Shown here: positions 1 through 12,600 of the stretch, one piece after another | How positions within the stretch are numbered: the stretch's first letter is position 1 | How the letters are laid out: every line of letters begins with the position of its first letter | Assembly: GCF_032362555.1 (NCBI RefSeq) | Contig: NC_083505.1 | Span: 1,141,001-1,205,000 of the forward strand | DNA length: 64,000 nucleotides | Direction: 5' to 3' | Source: Amyelois transitella | Lineage: Eukaryota > Arthropoda > Insecta > Lepidoptera > Pyralidae | The notes under the pieces: generated by a model | Seen by the model: only the letters and a program-made list of their open reading frames with translations | Database searches by the model: none | Told to the model about the DNA's origin: nothing | Made by a program: the position numbers and the translations under genes

Positions 1-62
1 CTTTGTCGCCTTTAACGACATCCATGGGAAAGAGATGGAGTGTTCCTATTCTTTTTCTAATG
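1..62 (+). repeat. SINE-A fragment (cut by window edge)
   Basis: It matches the end of the SINE-A family seen many times further on: a stretch reading gcctttaacgacatccatgg followed by gggaaagagatggagtg. Only this end lies in the window. Confidence 0.75.
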
Positions 63-1658
63 GTCCATTAGAAAAAAGACTACGCAAAAAAGGCACTAAT
101 TTTACGTAGGTAATTAGCTTTTGTTAGACCGGCGGTTGACTCGTCATCCGTGTACTGTAGATATTTATTACATCTACAAACACTAGTAAAATTTTTAAAA
201 AACTAATGAATACATAACAAGAATTAGGTATACCTACTTTGAATTATTTCATAATAATATATATCTCCATTATTTTAGCGCGCAATAAAAAGTTATTCAT
301 TTCTTGAACTCTCTACTAACAACTGTTACTTACTAACTGTTCACAAGACTAGAGAAATTAAAAAAAAATCAAGTAATAAGAATAGTAATTCTAACGATGT
401 ACCATGAGGAAGTACCTAAGTACTATACGGTAGTCAGTGGACTTACCTAATTACCTGTTACGACTTCAAAGCCTTGAGGCGCCCATGAATCGGCATCAGT
501 CACTCGTGCATTTCAATTGAAATCCAAAGAGATTATTGTCGTGTTCCTGGCATTTTAGAATAGAACCAGTCCATCTCCTGCCCAAGGATTTAGTATAAGG
601 CGACTAAGGCTCATTAATCAAATGCACCTTTTACCATGACCAATATGGGCTAGATTCTCCTGCAAAGGTAGTCGAGGCCAACGGGAGTCGCTTTGTTTAA
701 AAACATGGCCAACCCATTCCAAGATCATAAAGTCAAAAAACAGGACTCCAGTACCGGCTACGGGAAGCCTGACGGGTTATGTGGGGTTGGAACCCTCTAA
801 AACCACACGGTGACATCGCCTACCGCCTTATCCATGTTCGAAAATTGAGAGATAAAATACCTGGATACTTGTTTTTTTTTTTAACATTGACTAGAGTAAA
901 CATAATTAGAGTTAAGTGCGATAAAGATGTAGACGTGCCAGAACTAACAAAACAAGTACGCCGATGTATAAACACACAAACATTACCTTACTAGCTTGTA
1001 CAATTAATAACTCAAACACGGAAGGATGACTTTGTATGAGTGTATACTATAGGTAGGTACTTCCCCTAAATGTATATGATAGGTAGGTACTAATGCATGC
1101 ACGGTCTTAGCCAATAGTCCCAAGCTGTGAAGGCCAGCTTGGAAGTTTACACCAGATTCTAATGTTTGTCTGAATCGCTGTTTACGACATCAGTGGAAAA
1201 GAAGTGCCGACAATTTCATCGTTCTTGCCTCTTAACATGGATTTTTAGTCGATCTTCTGTGTGCTTCCAGGTTATTCCTTCATAATTATTTAACCTACCT
1301 ACCTGCATGAAGTCTATGCCCTATGAATTTGGTAGGTTGAAGCTAAATAGTTACTAAAGACATCGATTTTTAATTTTTATACTTAGTGAATTCTGTATAT
1401 TATAAATCGGTGTCTGTTATGTGATAATAAAAATCTCAGACAAAACGTCAATGTCATTGAAGAATATGTCATTGTCAATGACAACTTTGATTGAAAATGC
1501 TGTCATGCTGTCTGTGCTGTGCTGAATTTGCTTGTTTTCGTTTTTCGATTAAATTCATTTTGTTCTTTATAGCAAATTGTCTTTGATTTATTAGTAAATC
1601 AATTGTTTAACTGTGCTGTGACTTATAAATATATACTTTAAACAAGCAAGATATTACA
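63..1658. other. Intergenic region upstream of LAMTOR5
   Basis: I see no convincing gene here. About 640-770 resembles the inner part of the fold-back element at 21384-21900 (shared words such as cgggagtc and acccattcca/acccaatcca), so an old repeat copy is likely. The 71-codon ORF starting at 779 lies within this repeat-like stretch and matches nothing I know. The last 200 bases, before the ATG at 1659, should hold the LAMTOR5 promoter and 5' UTR; I recognise no clear TATA box or initiator. Confidence 0.5.
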
Positions 1659-1931
1659 ATGGAGAAAGAACTAGACAAAGTAATAGAAGAGATAATGTCA
1701 ACGCCGAACGTGAACGGATGCTTAGTGGCGGACCATCAGGGCCTGTGTCTGGCATCCAAGGGCACTGCTCACGTTGACTCAGCGGGCATCATCGTGGCCC
1801 TATCTGACCAGGCGTGTAAACTGCAGCCTAATCTGAAGCCGCCCACTTTGAGTTTGGAGACCGATAAAAAACAATGCCTCATTCAAAGACATGGAACAAT
1901 TACTGGCGCGATTTTTAAACAGAAATCATAG
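1659..1931 (+). CDS. LAMTOR5: LAMTOR5 / HBXIP-like Ragulator subunit
   Basis: This is a 90-aa single-exon protein close in length to human LAMTOR5 (91 aa). It fits the roadblock/LC7-like fold: an N-terminal helix (MEKELDKVIEEIM), then the GCLVADHQGLCLASKGT strand pair, a middle helix (about residues 40-57), and a C-terminal strand pair with LETDKKQCLIQRH. In the known family, LAMTOR5 is part of the pentameric Ragulator, which anchors Rag GTPases to lysosomes for amino-acid signalling to mTORC1. The start is the first in-frame ATG, in a good context (attacaATGG); translation ends at TAG 1929-1931. No splice junction is needed for a full-length protein. The next gene, flower, is on the opposite strand, so the two are convergent. 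Confidence 0.93.
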   Translation: MEKELDKVIEEIMSTPNVNGCLVADHQGLCLASKGTAHVDSAGIIVALSDQACKLQPNLKPPTLSLETDKKQCLIQRHGTITGAIFKQKS

Positions 1932-2011
1932 TAAGATACTGTTTTGTTTATCTTGTGCAGTTGTTATTCTTTTTCTATGAACACCTATCAGATTATATGT
2001 ATACTCTCCGG

Positions 2012-2017
2012 AATAAA
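2012..2017 (+). promoter_or_regulatory. Candidate polyadenylation signal of LAMTOR5
   Basis: An AATAAA lies 81 bases after the stop codon. Another AATAAA occurs at about 2164, so longer transcripts are possible. Confidence 0.5.
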
Positions 2018-3101
2018 TTTTAGAAATATAATTTTATGTAAAAGCTACATAGCTAGTAAAAATTACTGAGCTCCCTTAATTTTTAAAAAACAAAATTCTT
2101 AAGATAATTATTATTAAGTCTCTAATGTCCAATAGGAAGATACTGTTTTCCTCAGTTATTTTAATAAACTTTCTTTTTCTTTTTCAGGTTTTCGACCATT
2201 ATTATGAGACTGACAATATGCTGAAAAATATTATGACAAGAATGTAATCATTTTTAATTCACTCGTAAAACATACAGATACCTAAAACCAACATAAAGTT
2301 TGTCAATTTCAAATCATAAGTTATTATGAACAAAAAATATTTCATAGGATTAATGGGAATTGATAAAAATTAATATCTGTCTCATCTACTAAGTGAGACA
2401 ACGATAAACATTTCACAAACAATTTCTTATGATGTGTTGATGAATCCCAAGTTTTCCTTTCACTTCTGAACTGTGATTTGACGAGAGACAAATCGTTATT
2501 CTGAAATTTCCATATTTCTTATTATATATTTTTTTCTTGGACATAAAATTGAATGAGAGGAAATTTATTTTGGTTTGATATTTAAAAATTTTATTTCAAA
2601 TGTTATTGCATGTTGGTTTAAAGTATGTATAAGAAAATATATGTTAGTAATAAGACTGTATATAAATAAACATTTGTAATACTTACCTATTTTGTTTGAT
2701 TAACTTGTAATAGTAATACTTTATGTTAATCTGCATACACACAGAGCCAAAAAAAATGACATGGTATATATGTTGTTGGCTGTTAAATGTAGGCTTTGGT
2801 ATTTCAATCTACAAACCATATTAATCAACCCAGTGTGTACACAGCTTTCCATAGTATAGCCAGGTTTTACACGAGCGTTATTTTTTTTGAGCTGTTATGA
2901 AAAAAAAGATCACATTACGAATACATGACAGTTAGTTGAGCGTAGATAGTATAAAATTTTTAATTTGGCACAATGTAGCGCTTCTGTGACACTATTTGGT
3001 GTGCCCAGTTTTTATAGGAAACAGATAACAGCGGGAGCCCAGAAATTCCAGGAATAAAGTAGCCTATGTCACTCCCGAAAGATTTGTGCCAAATTTAGTT
3101 A

Positions 3102-4017
3102 AATAGGCTATTTGACTGTATTAAAAATATACATTTCTTTTATGTCATCAGTCTTAATATTATTTTTTTGGAGCGATTTGTATCTAATAACGCGAGATAA
3201 AAATATTGCATTATTTAAACAAAATCCGTCTCAGAAAATTAGGTTTTTATATGCAGCTGTCACGTGACTAAAAACGAACGTGATTGGCTATTTCTATTAT
3301 GACGTCAATTATCCATAAACAGACTGTGGATCGTACCGTTCCTTAGTGTTCGCTATTATTTTTCAAGATTTTATAAGTGTTTGATCGATCAGGATTACTC
3401 AGATAACATAGGTATTTAATAATGGAAACCAATTCCGCGAAAGCTGACAGTCGAAACCTACCAAAAGTAGACGCAATAATGGTTGGAAGAAGAAATCTGG
3501 ATTGTCTTCTTCAAAGACAATCCAGATTTCTATGCTGCCGAACTGAGGAACGTGAAAACATCAATGTAAGTATATCTTGGTAACCACTGATCTTAGATCA
3601 TGATCTGAAACCACTTCTTGCGAATATTCAAATCCATCGGCATAGAAAAAAACAGTTTCGTAGGAGATTTTATTGTTGTATTAGTGCATTGAGGCACTGC
3701 ACAACATTTATAGGAACTCATTTTAATCATTTTCACACATATGACGTGGCACAAGTTAAATTAAACAAGAGAAAATTAAAACTTATCGAAACACCAAAAA
3801 GCTTTGTATGATATTTACACGAAATTTACGTCACTGCATGCCATGGCCGCCATATTGCTAAAAGTCGCGTTTTGGCGGCATATTTGAATATTTCATTTTC
3901 TTTTTCGATTTTTTAATAAAATAGCTGTAATAAAGGCAGAAAATTATTTTTTTAGGGCTCCTTATAAACAAATAAATACCCTAAGATAGTTTTTAGAACT
4001 TTGTCAAATAGCCTATT
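3102..4017. mobile_element. DNA transposon, 916 bp, with 15-bp perfect terminal inverted repeats
   Basis: The ends are AATAGGCTATTTGAC (3102-3116) and its exact reverse complement (4003-4017). The element sits inside an older common repeat: the left flank reads gtgccaaatttagtt and the right flank cagtccaaaagtttttgag, which would join into one known-looking repeat without the insert. It carries the start of an ORF on the plus strand (ATG 3422) but nothing long enough for a transposase, so it is probably non-autonomous. Confidence 0.7.
3422..3570 (+). pseudogene. Fragment of a transposon-borne ORF, frameshifted by a hairpin
   Basis: From ATG 3422 the frame reads METNSAKADSRNLPKVDAIM and then changes. 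After the hairpin at 3491-3531 a different frame continues with NPDFYAAELRNVKTSM. In my recollection both pieces resemble the N-terminus of an uncharacterised, repeat-borne insect protein family, some members of which carry a YqaJ-type nuclease domain. That assignment is from memory and weak. No downstream domain is present within the element. Confidence 0.4.
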
Positions 4018-7000
4018 CAGTCCAAAAGTTTTTGAGTTTATTTATATATAGGTACTCGTAACATACAATCTTTTAATTATGGTCATGATAAATAAAACAT
4101 TCAATTCTCAATATACACACATTTATTACAGATATGCCTTCCTAAACAGTAACGTCGACACGAGAAATAACTGCAACTGCTTACACTAACAACTATGTAT
4201 ACATTTTACCGATTACGAACAATTTACCATACCTCTTTATTTCACAGCATGAAACCTGAATGTCCTTGTCGATTTCATGTGAAATTGATACCAAATGAGA
4301 GACTTTATTCTTGTAATCTTTATTGAATTAATATTTTTGGTAAAAATATACATAATAACTTCAGATTTTATGCTCTGAACATGAGACTTACATTGCAACA
4401 GAAGTTTCTTGGGCTGTGAACCGTGCGTAACTATTTTATATGTTAACATATTGCAATTATATACATTCTAAAATAAATTCTGACAATTTCCTAATATACA
4501 CATGATCTGATGATAAAAAAATATATACCAATAGATTAAGATTATAATAAAAAGTTTTACAAAATCACAATAAATGATAATGATGGGACATAAAAAATAA
4601 ACACACAAAATCTGCATTCAAGTGAATGTTGCCAGCATTTAAAATAATCGAAAATAAAATCTGGAAGTGTAACGAGGCCTTAGTCGAGAGAGCTGGCAAC
4701 ACTCTACAAAAACATACAACTCTCACAAAATATTCACAAATAATGTTGGCTGAATCGTGAGCAAAACCTTTATACCTAGAAAAACATTACCTAAAGACTA
4801 GGGTCTTATAAACATTTTTAATACTCGCCAAAGGGCTTACAATATTTTCCTAAATATTTTATCAAAATATCTGACAGAATACGTAACAACAAACATGATA
4901 TCTATAGTGACGTGTGTACAACATCATCCATATTTTATCAGTCAGTTAGTTTTGTCATTTAAAAATGGTAAATAAATTATGCACCTGGCTCTTGTGATAT
5001 CGCCAAACAAGATATTCTATTTTATTCTGGGCTTTAGATGAAATGCCGGGGTCTAGCCAACTTTACGGATTGATAATGCATGTCTTATATAAAGTTAAGA
5101 ATTATGCCTTGACAACTTGTTAAGACGCCCCGATCACGATATTTACCTTTTTTAAATATTAAAAAACAGACTGTAGTGCGGTCTTTTTCTTACGATAACT
5201 TGAAACGCGATTTTTATTTATAAAACCAAAGTATGAAGGCAACTAGAAATATTTGAATCCGATATTAAGATAGGTGTGTAAGTTAAATATTAACTACAGA
5301 AAGCACTTTTTTTAATAATAGCACATATTACTTATATAAAATACATGAACAAGATTATCGTAAGAAAAAGTTGTGTTCAAACGCCATTTTACTACTGAAG
5401 TACATTTATTGAACGGCTCTATGTGACTACATAATGTATACTTTTTACATAATTAGAATATAAACAAATAGATTTAAAAATAAAAGTATATTATTAGGAG
5501 CAAACAAATCTTAACACTGATATGCATAAAGTTACATATAATGGACAGGCGAAAGGAAGAGTACGGGTTTATTATAATTATTTAATCAAATTCCATTTCT
5601 TTATGTTTCAATAAAGCACGAAGTACCTGTCTCTGTCGCACATTCGTGTTGCCATTAATCACGAATCATTTTTTGTACACATTACGAGTATAAATTGCGT
5701 CAAATTCTTTTTAAAAATAAATCACTATTGAATTTGTAAAGAAACGAGTGAATAGGACAGGTAGATATTAGTCAATGTACTTTATTGAAACATTTACTTA
5801 TTGGCACACTATATGTAGAACGTGAGATCACTCTTTATATCATCATATTTCATTGCAATAGTGTTCAGAACAAAAAATAATTTAGTTGCTCAGACAGTAA
5901 CACACCAAATATTAAACCTAAAAAACTTTGAGTTGACTTCTTTTATTGAAATACTTTAAAACCAAGAACGCCTGGTTGAATAAAACCTGATAAGAATCTG
6001 TTACGAAAATGCGTTGATTAACAAAAAAATATTTTCTTTTTAAAGAAGGCAGTTCAAAATAACTAAAGATTTTTGTGATTTTAACCTATACCTGTATAAA
6101 ATAATTATGTTATTGACAAATTGAAAAGTCATGATAATAATATATAAGTTTTTTTGTTTCAATATTTGATTGTAATATCAAAATATGTTTAATTATATAA
6201 TGAACAATATAGCGCTGGTCCCTTGACCACAAATAAAATAACCTTCAAAAATCTTTATTTAGTGATGTAAATAATGTTATGATTAATAAATATTATGCAT
6301 TTTGGATTGTTTTAGCTGCTCGGTATATTATGATATTATCTTTACCAGTCATCATCATTCTAGGATTAGTCCCGGTTTCGACCTCCTTAGGGAGACTGGG
6401 AACCGCGTTCGGATACGATCCAGGAGTGGGAAGACTGTAACCTCTACCAGTGCATACAGACATAAAATAACGCCTTTCTCCCTTCTTCAACCAGTAAAAT
6501 TGAGTAATTAGGTTAAAATATAAAAAAGCCTCAGGTCTTCAAAAACAATCTTAAAAAAATAAACTAAAAGGGACGCTAAGAATTCAGTGCTTATTGGAAT
6601 GTAATAAAATCCCAAGTAAAAATCATAATTTTCCCATTATTATTGCAAATTGCACAAATGTCTTCGTTAATAAATAAAATATTTATTTAAAGAAATACAC
6701 AAAGATACCCAGTACTTTAAATTACGAAAAATATAAATTGTAAAATATTAGCTATAAAAGAATATCTACATTACAAAAGTTCCATTATGAATGTCTACCA
6801 TAGACTAACATTTAGCTAGACTGACTTACCGTAACATAACACTATTAACAGCCCTCATCTACGTTAATTGATTTACCTACGAATTAACTTTATTTATTAA
6901 TATACTACAATCATTTATAAACCCAATAAAATTTATTTTTAAAATATACTGGATTCACGATAAATTTTTAGCATGGTAACATTTTCGTAACTGTCAAACG

Positions 7001-9533
7001 TCAGTTAATCAACATAATTTGACTAATATGACATAAGGCTGTTAAATATTGCAACACATCTTGATGGTAGTATATTATTAAATAACATAATTTAAATATT
7101 ACTATAAATATAGCTGCGCAAATGCACTCTGCCGTTAACTTAGTAAAACAAATAAACACAGTGACATATAGTATAAGATCCCACCGCAAAATTACTACGC
7201 TCATCTGAATAACTATAAACGGGTGTTTCTTTTTAAGTGAACATTTTATCTTGTCAACATTTAATACGATTTAAATACCACCAATATCAAAGTTTACGTT
7301 TTAAATATATTAAAAACAATTGGCTACCGATTTCAGATAAGACTAATGATAAATTGTATTAATTTGACATTACCTATCAAACATTTACTGTGCAGTTAAA
7401 GGTACCCCAAGATATCTATGGTGAGGTAAAGCGTTAAAACAGAAGTGTGATCTTGTACTATTTCCGCTAATTACATATTTTTTTTATTAAGAACTAAGTA
7501 ATTTGTAAAAACATTTCCAAATTTTTAAAAATGTTTTTAGTTTGAGGCTTATATAAACATACTGTTATGGGTTATTAATTTATAAGCAATAAAATATATG
7601 GAAAATCCAATAAATAATACAGTCAATCATTTTATTTAATAATCAGTCGAAACAAGAACATTTTAATATTGCGCCCAACAATATAACCTCCTCCCTAGTA
7701 CTTTAATACATTTTTATTTGCAAATGCGTATTTTCTTGAAATAACAATCAGTTTTCTTGATTTAGATAGCGTTTAAAAGGTACGGAGACGTCTAATAAAC
7801 TTCGTAAAGTATTTATAAATTATTTATATTAGTTAATTGTATTTAAAAAATATCCCATAACACCGTAAAAATCTCCTCTAAGTTCATAAATAAAAATAAA
7901 TTACTAAGGTATAATAAAAATTGAAATATTGCGAAAAATATGCGTGTATAATGGTTACAATAAATTAGTGTATATTTTGGCAAACTTATTTTTCGGAGAA
8001 CATTAATAGAGTGACAACACTGGAACAAACACGTGATCAAACGCTAACCGTTACTAAGGTAATTGAAATTTCGCACTTATTTCATGTTCCATTAGGGATA
8101 AAATTGAATGACATGCCTTAGAAAATATGATAGCTGTAGTTTTGATTACTATAAAATTTGTAGCCCTCCATGTTTTAAGTCAGCCTGCATTTATTATTGA
8201 AAATAAGAGTACGTTTATCCTCAATCTGCCTGGTGATCAACAAGATGAGGTCTATAAGGTAGTGCACGCAAGCTCAAATAATGTCTTTCCACACTTGCCT
8301 TAAATATCTGCTAAGTTGTTTGATATCAAGAAATCAGTCAATCAAATTAGTTAATGGAAAAACATAGGTATTTTCTAGTAAACAGTACAGATGACCCAAA
8401 TTTTTCACAAGTTAGCATGTTTTGCACAAAACTTCAGTTCAGCTATACCTTTAAATCCTTAAAGTCAAGGTTGATATCCGTATAAATTATATCAATGATC
8501 CTCACGCCCTCAATGTGCAACTGTCAATTACAATACGAATCATTTGGTTAAATATTGTTTCAATATCTACTTTTGACATTTTACTATTATACATATAAAT
8601 ACATACTTTCTTATCATAAAATTGTCTTAATTAATTTTTTGCAATCAACAACTTCGTAGATTCTTAATTTACAAATTACTTATCTAATGCAATAGATTTA
8701 CTTTCGAATTGAAATGAAATTTACTAGGTTATAATATATGATTCGGATATGTTTTTTAATCAAATCTATTTATTTCTACACAAGTTTCTTTGCTATTATT
8801 GTTACTAACAATCAACATCAATTAAGTTATCTATGTATTATAAGTGATATGAGACATATATTTTGAAATTACATTTAATAGATTGGCGCTCTACGTTAGA
8901 AGCGCGTTTATCGGCCATTTATGTCAATAAAGTTGAAGACGTGAGGATCACTTAATTCCTGTGTTAATTTAATTCCACTTAACTCGATTCAGACGTCAAT
9001 AATTCAGTAAATTTACTTCCGAAATGCTTAAAATTGTCTAAATAAATTACATAATCGTACAAGATGTTGCTCCTAGGAGCGCAAAACGTATGAAAAATAT
9101 AAGTTTTTCAAAAGGCAGTAGGTATGTCAGTAACGCTGATTACTCCTAAACCCAGCGCTAAAGTACTAGGGTTGCATGGAACAAGCGAAGGTTTTGCTTT
9201 ATCTCCTTAACTTTGTTGAGGCTCACTGATGTCAATTTCATTATACACTGGACTACATAATCACCAAGGTGGCATAAAAGTATTTGATTAGCTGTGGAAA
9301 GTACCAGGATCGCATAGAAAAAGCGGAGGTCACGCTTCAGCTCGCTAGTTTAAAAAAAATTACTCAATGTTGTCGCTCACACAGCGTGTGCCAGAAGCGT
9401 AAAAATAAAAGGCTCAAAATAATAAAGTAGAGATCAGCAGCGGCGATCGCTTTGTTCCCAGCGCTAGAGTACCAGGATCGCATGAAACGCGCGAAGGGTT
9501 TTTGCTTGATTGAGAGACTCACGGTAGTCGAGG
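4018..9533. other. Long AT-rich non-coding stretch, possibly flower 3' UTR
   Basis: There are no coding exons and hardly any of the SINE families that crowd 18-60 kb. Short ORFs here are AT-rich, low in complexity and without protein-like composition. The stretch lies directly downstream of the two flower terminal exons on the minus strand, and a minus-strand AATAAA is at 4122-4127, near the edge of the transposon. A single 3' UTR of about 5.4 kb would explain the absence of repeats, but many AATAAA-like words occur in such DNA. About 6350-6460 contains one repeat-like patch (tagtcccggtttcgacc). Confidence 0.35.
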
Positions 9534-9669
9534 TCAGTATGTGACGGGCGCTCCGGTGAAGCTGACGGGCTGCTCGTTCGTGACGAGGTTGGCGCGGGGC
9601 GCTGTCGTCGGCTGGCCCAGTCCCGCCTCTAGGTTCGCCGCCGACGATATCATATCCTCTCTTGAGGCT
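9534..9669 (-). CDS. flower: Flower alternative terminal exon, distal (isoform 1)
   Basis: The acceptor cttcccag lies just before 9669. In phase 2 after GRK it reads [16 protein letters not shown] and ends with [14 protein letters not shown], stop TGA 9534-9536. This matches the C-terminal tail of the common fly isoform (the fly tail also contains a PFSFTGA-like block). It would be used when the proximal exon at 10397-10520 is skipped. Confidence 0.85.
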
Positions 9670-12600
9670 CTGGGAAGGTCACAATTGAATTGTTACGAAC
9701 GTTTGACGCTTTTGATTCGCTGTGAGCCTTCACTTTTTATCAAATATTAAATCTACAAATTCAAATTTCGACAAAACAAGTGAGATTCGTGTATATTAAA
9801 AATGTGATAAGATTGTGGGACAAAAGACAGACATTTTGATCGTCGAATGCTTCGTCATCTTATCGCTTTCGATTCAACTGACTTCTTCACCTTTTTCCAA
9901 AAAATATAAAACAATTTTCCCGTATTTAATATGTGCAATTTTATAACCTTTCACCCGATTTTTCAGAGAAACCCTAACGCTGGAAAAGCATTCATACATT
10001 TCTTAAGCTATTCTTATCAAAGATAAACAAACTGATAAAACTATTGATAAACCAGTGTTTTTGCAGTGAGTAATTAATCTTTTGATAAGATTTTATAGCT
10101 CTATGTACACCATCGAAGCATTCTAAATGTCTTATCAACATATAAATTGTACCTACCAAAAATGTTTGTTCGTTCATGCAAATTACTATATAAAGTACCA
10201 AAACAAAAGGAAAATATTCAGTACAAAAGAAAAAAAAACCTAAAAAAAAACAGAATCAGCTTTCCAATTTTCCACCATCAAACATCACCTAACTAATCGC
10301 AAACAAAACAATAAAAGCCGACTACCGTGCGAGTGCGACACAAAACATGAAACGTGTGTAGCATGCGTGCGCTAGAGCGAGACAACAGTGTGTTACTTAG
10401 TTAGGACGCCACACGTCAGGGTCCTCCATGAGGGTGACGTTGTGGTCTTGTGACGTCATCGGCGCGCCGCCGGGGGGCGTGGTCCCGCCCGCCATCGCCG
10501 CCATGTCGTCGCGCGAGCCCCTGCGCCCACGCCGGGTTAAGCACACAAACGCACACACACACACAACTTTTTTTATAGTAGTTAGGTTCACATATATAAC
10601 CTTAAGTATTAATAAGGTCTAAAAGGTTTGAATACTCAAGCTATGTTAGACAGTTAATTTGTTGTTAAGGCGGTTCTGAGATTTTGGTTACAATACAGCC
10701 TGTATGCGACAAATATACGACAAATGACATCAAAACGATCAATGTAATAAAACATTTGTTATTAATTTTTCGGTCACGATAAAGCTTTTAATATTTTCCA
10801 TACATACAACCTTAACACTTGAGGTTGTCTTTAAGGGGAAAGTTTTTAGAAGCTGTAGGTCTAAATGTTACCAGTAATTTTGGCAGTGTTACTTAAAGCC
10901 GATTCCCAAAGCCCGCCACCAATCCCAAATAACATGACGATTGGTAATAGTTCACACGAAAATCGTTCTTGTCATTCAGCTATACATATTTTCATTTGCA
11001 CTAAAACGTTCTACGCCTTTGCCATTTGAGAGTATCCAGTTGCATAGTGGTAAACCTTTAGAGCCCGAAAATCCATAACCCAACCAGAATAATTTGTTAT
11101 GGTAACTAATTTATCCTTATATTATAAAACTGAAGTTTGTTTGTTTGTTTGAACGCGCTAATCTCAGGAATAATGGTTCGAATTGAAAAATTCTTTTTGT
11201 GTTGAATAGACCATTTATCCAGGAAGGTTTTAGGCTATATAACATCACGCTGCAACTATTAGGAGCGAAGAAATAATGGAAAATGTGAGGGCTTCAATGA
11301 TGCCCAAAATAACTATTCTACGCGGATGAAGTCGCGGGCACAGCTAGTTTTAGATAATTCAACTCTATCAATGTGTGTGTGTGTTGTATGTTGAAAGTCG
11401 ATATATTATATTTTATTATATATATATATATATATATATTTCTAATCTCTGCGTGATCCCGGTTGCACCCTCCACAGGAGTGTTTCGGGGCCCGGGGTCC
11501 ACCTTCCGACCTTCCTTTCTCTCTCCACTTGGTCCGGTTTTCCGCGTCCTCAGATTTCAGTCCATTGGCTCGCACATTATCTTTTGCGACGTCCAGCATC
11601 TTTCAGCCTGCCCCTTCTACCTGGGCCTTGGGGTAGCAGCATGGCCTGATACCTGTTCCCCAAGTAGTTTTCGTTTCCGAAAGACATGGGCCAACGTAGT
11701 ATGCCGAAAGTCTACATATCTACCCTCATAATATTTTTATGCACTGAAACTATGAAAATCTAGTTCTTTACCGTTCCGTATCTGACAAGAACGTTCGTAT
11801 AAACTGTTACCAAATCAGAACTATGGAAATATGAGTTTTGTTACTGACAGTCAGAAAAATTAGCTTTTCCTTTTCATTTAACGGCCTCTGTGGCGCAGCG
11901 GTATTGCGGTTGTCTGTGACAAAGTAAGTTCCGAAGTCGATCCCCGGTCAGGGCGTGATGGAAAAAGAACTTTTTCTAATTGACCTGAGGTCTATGATGT
12001 TTATTTACACGTGTGTCTTAACATTCAAGGATAACCATACCAGGCCAATCAAGGAAAGCTAATCTTCAATGCCCTCGAAGTTCGAAACTTGTTTTAGGAA
12101 ATATAAGTACTTCGAGGCTCAATCTGTGTGAAGAGGAACTAAATCTGTGTAAAGGGGAACTCGATCTGTGTGAAGAGTAACACAGAGTATGGCTCCCAGT
12201 TAGTATAGGTTAATTTTGTGGTCATATCGGTCAATACTCACTTTCTGCCGAGCGCCATCATGCCGTAGATGACGCCGGTCGCGAAAATGACGCCGCTGCC
12301 GAGGAACGTGCTCACGGAGATGCACATCAGGAAGGGAGGCACGGCCAATCTATAATCAGTATAATGTCAGAATAAGTTTGACAATTCATTTGAGTAATAG
12401 GTGTTACCAGCTCGATCCGCGTCAAACTTACAACTACCCGTTTTTCTCGAAACCCGTTTTCAAACTTAGAACAATTAGGTGAAAGAGGGTGTTGTCGCTT
12501 TGTTGAAAACTCAATTTAAAGATTGCGAATGAGAATCCAACATTCATGTTTACAATTTGTATGACGGCCGCAGTTAAGATTATCATGTTTAAAACGAAAA

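Noticed and set aside
11318-11731. ORFs of 93 and 118 codons on opposite strands
   Set aside because: They overlap an AT microsatellite and repeat-like DNA in a flower intron, with no splice context or recognisable protein.
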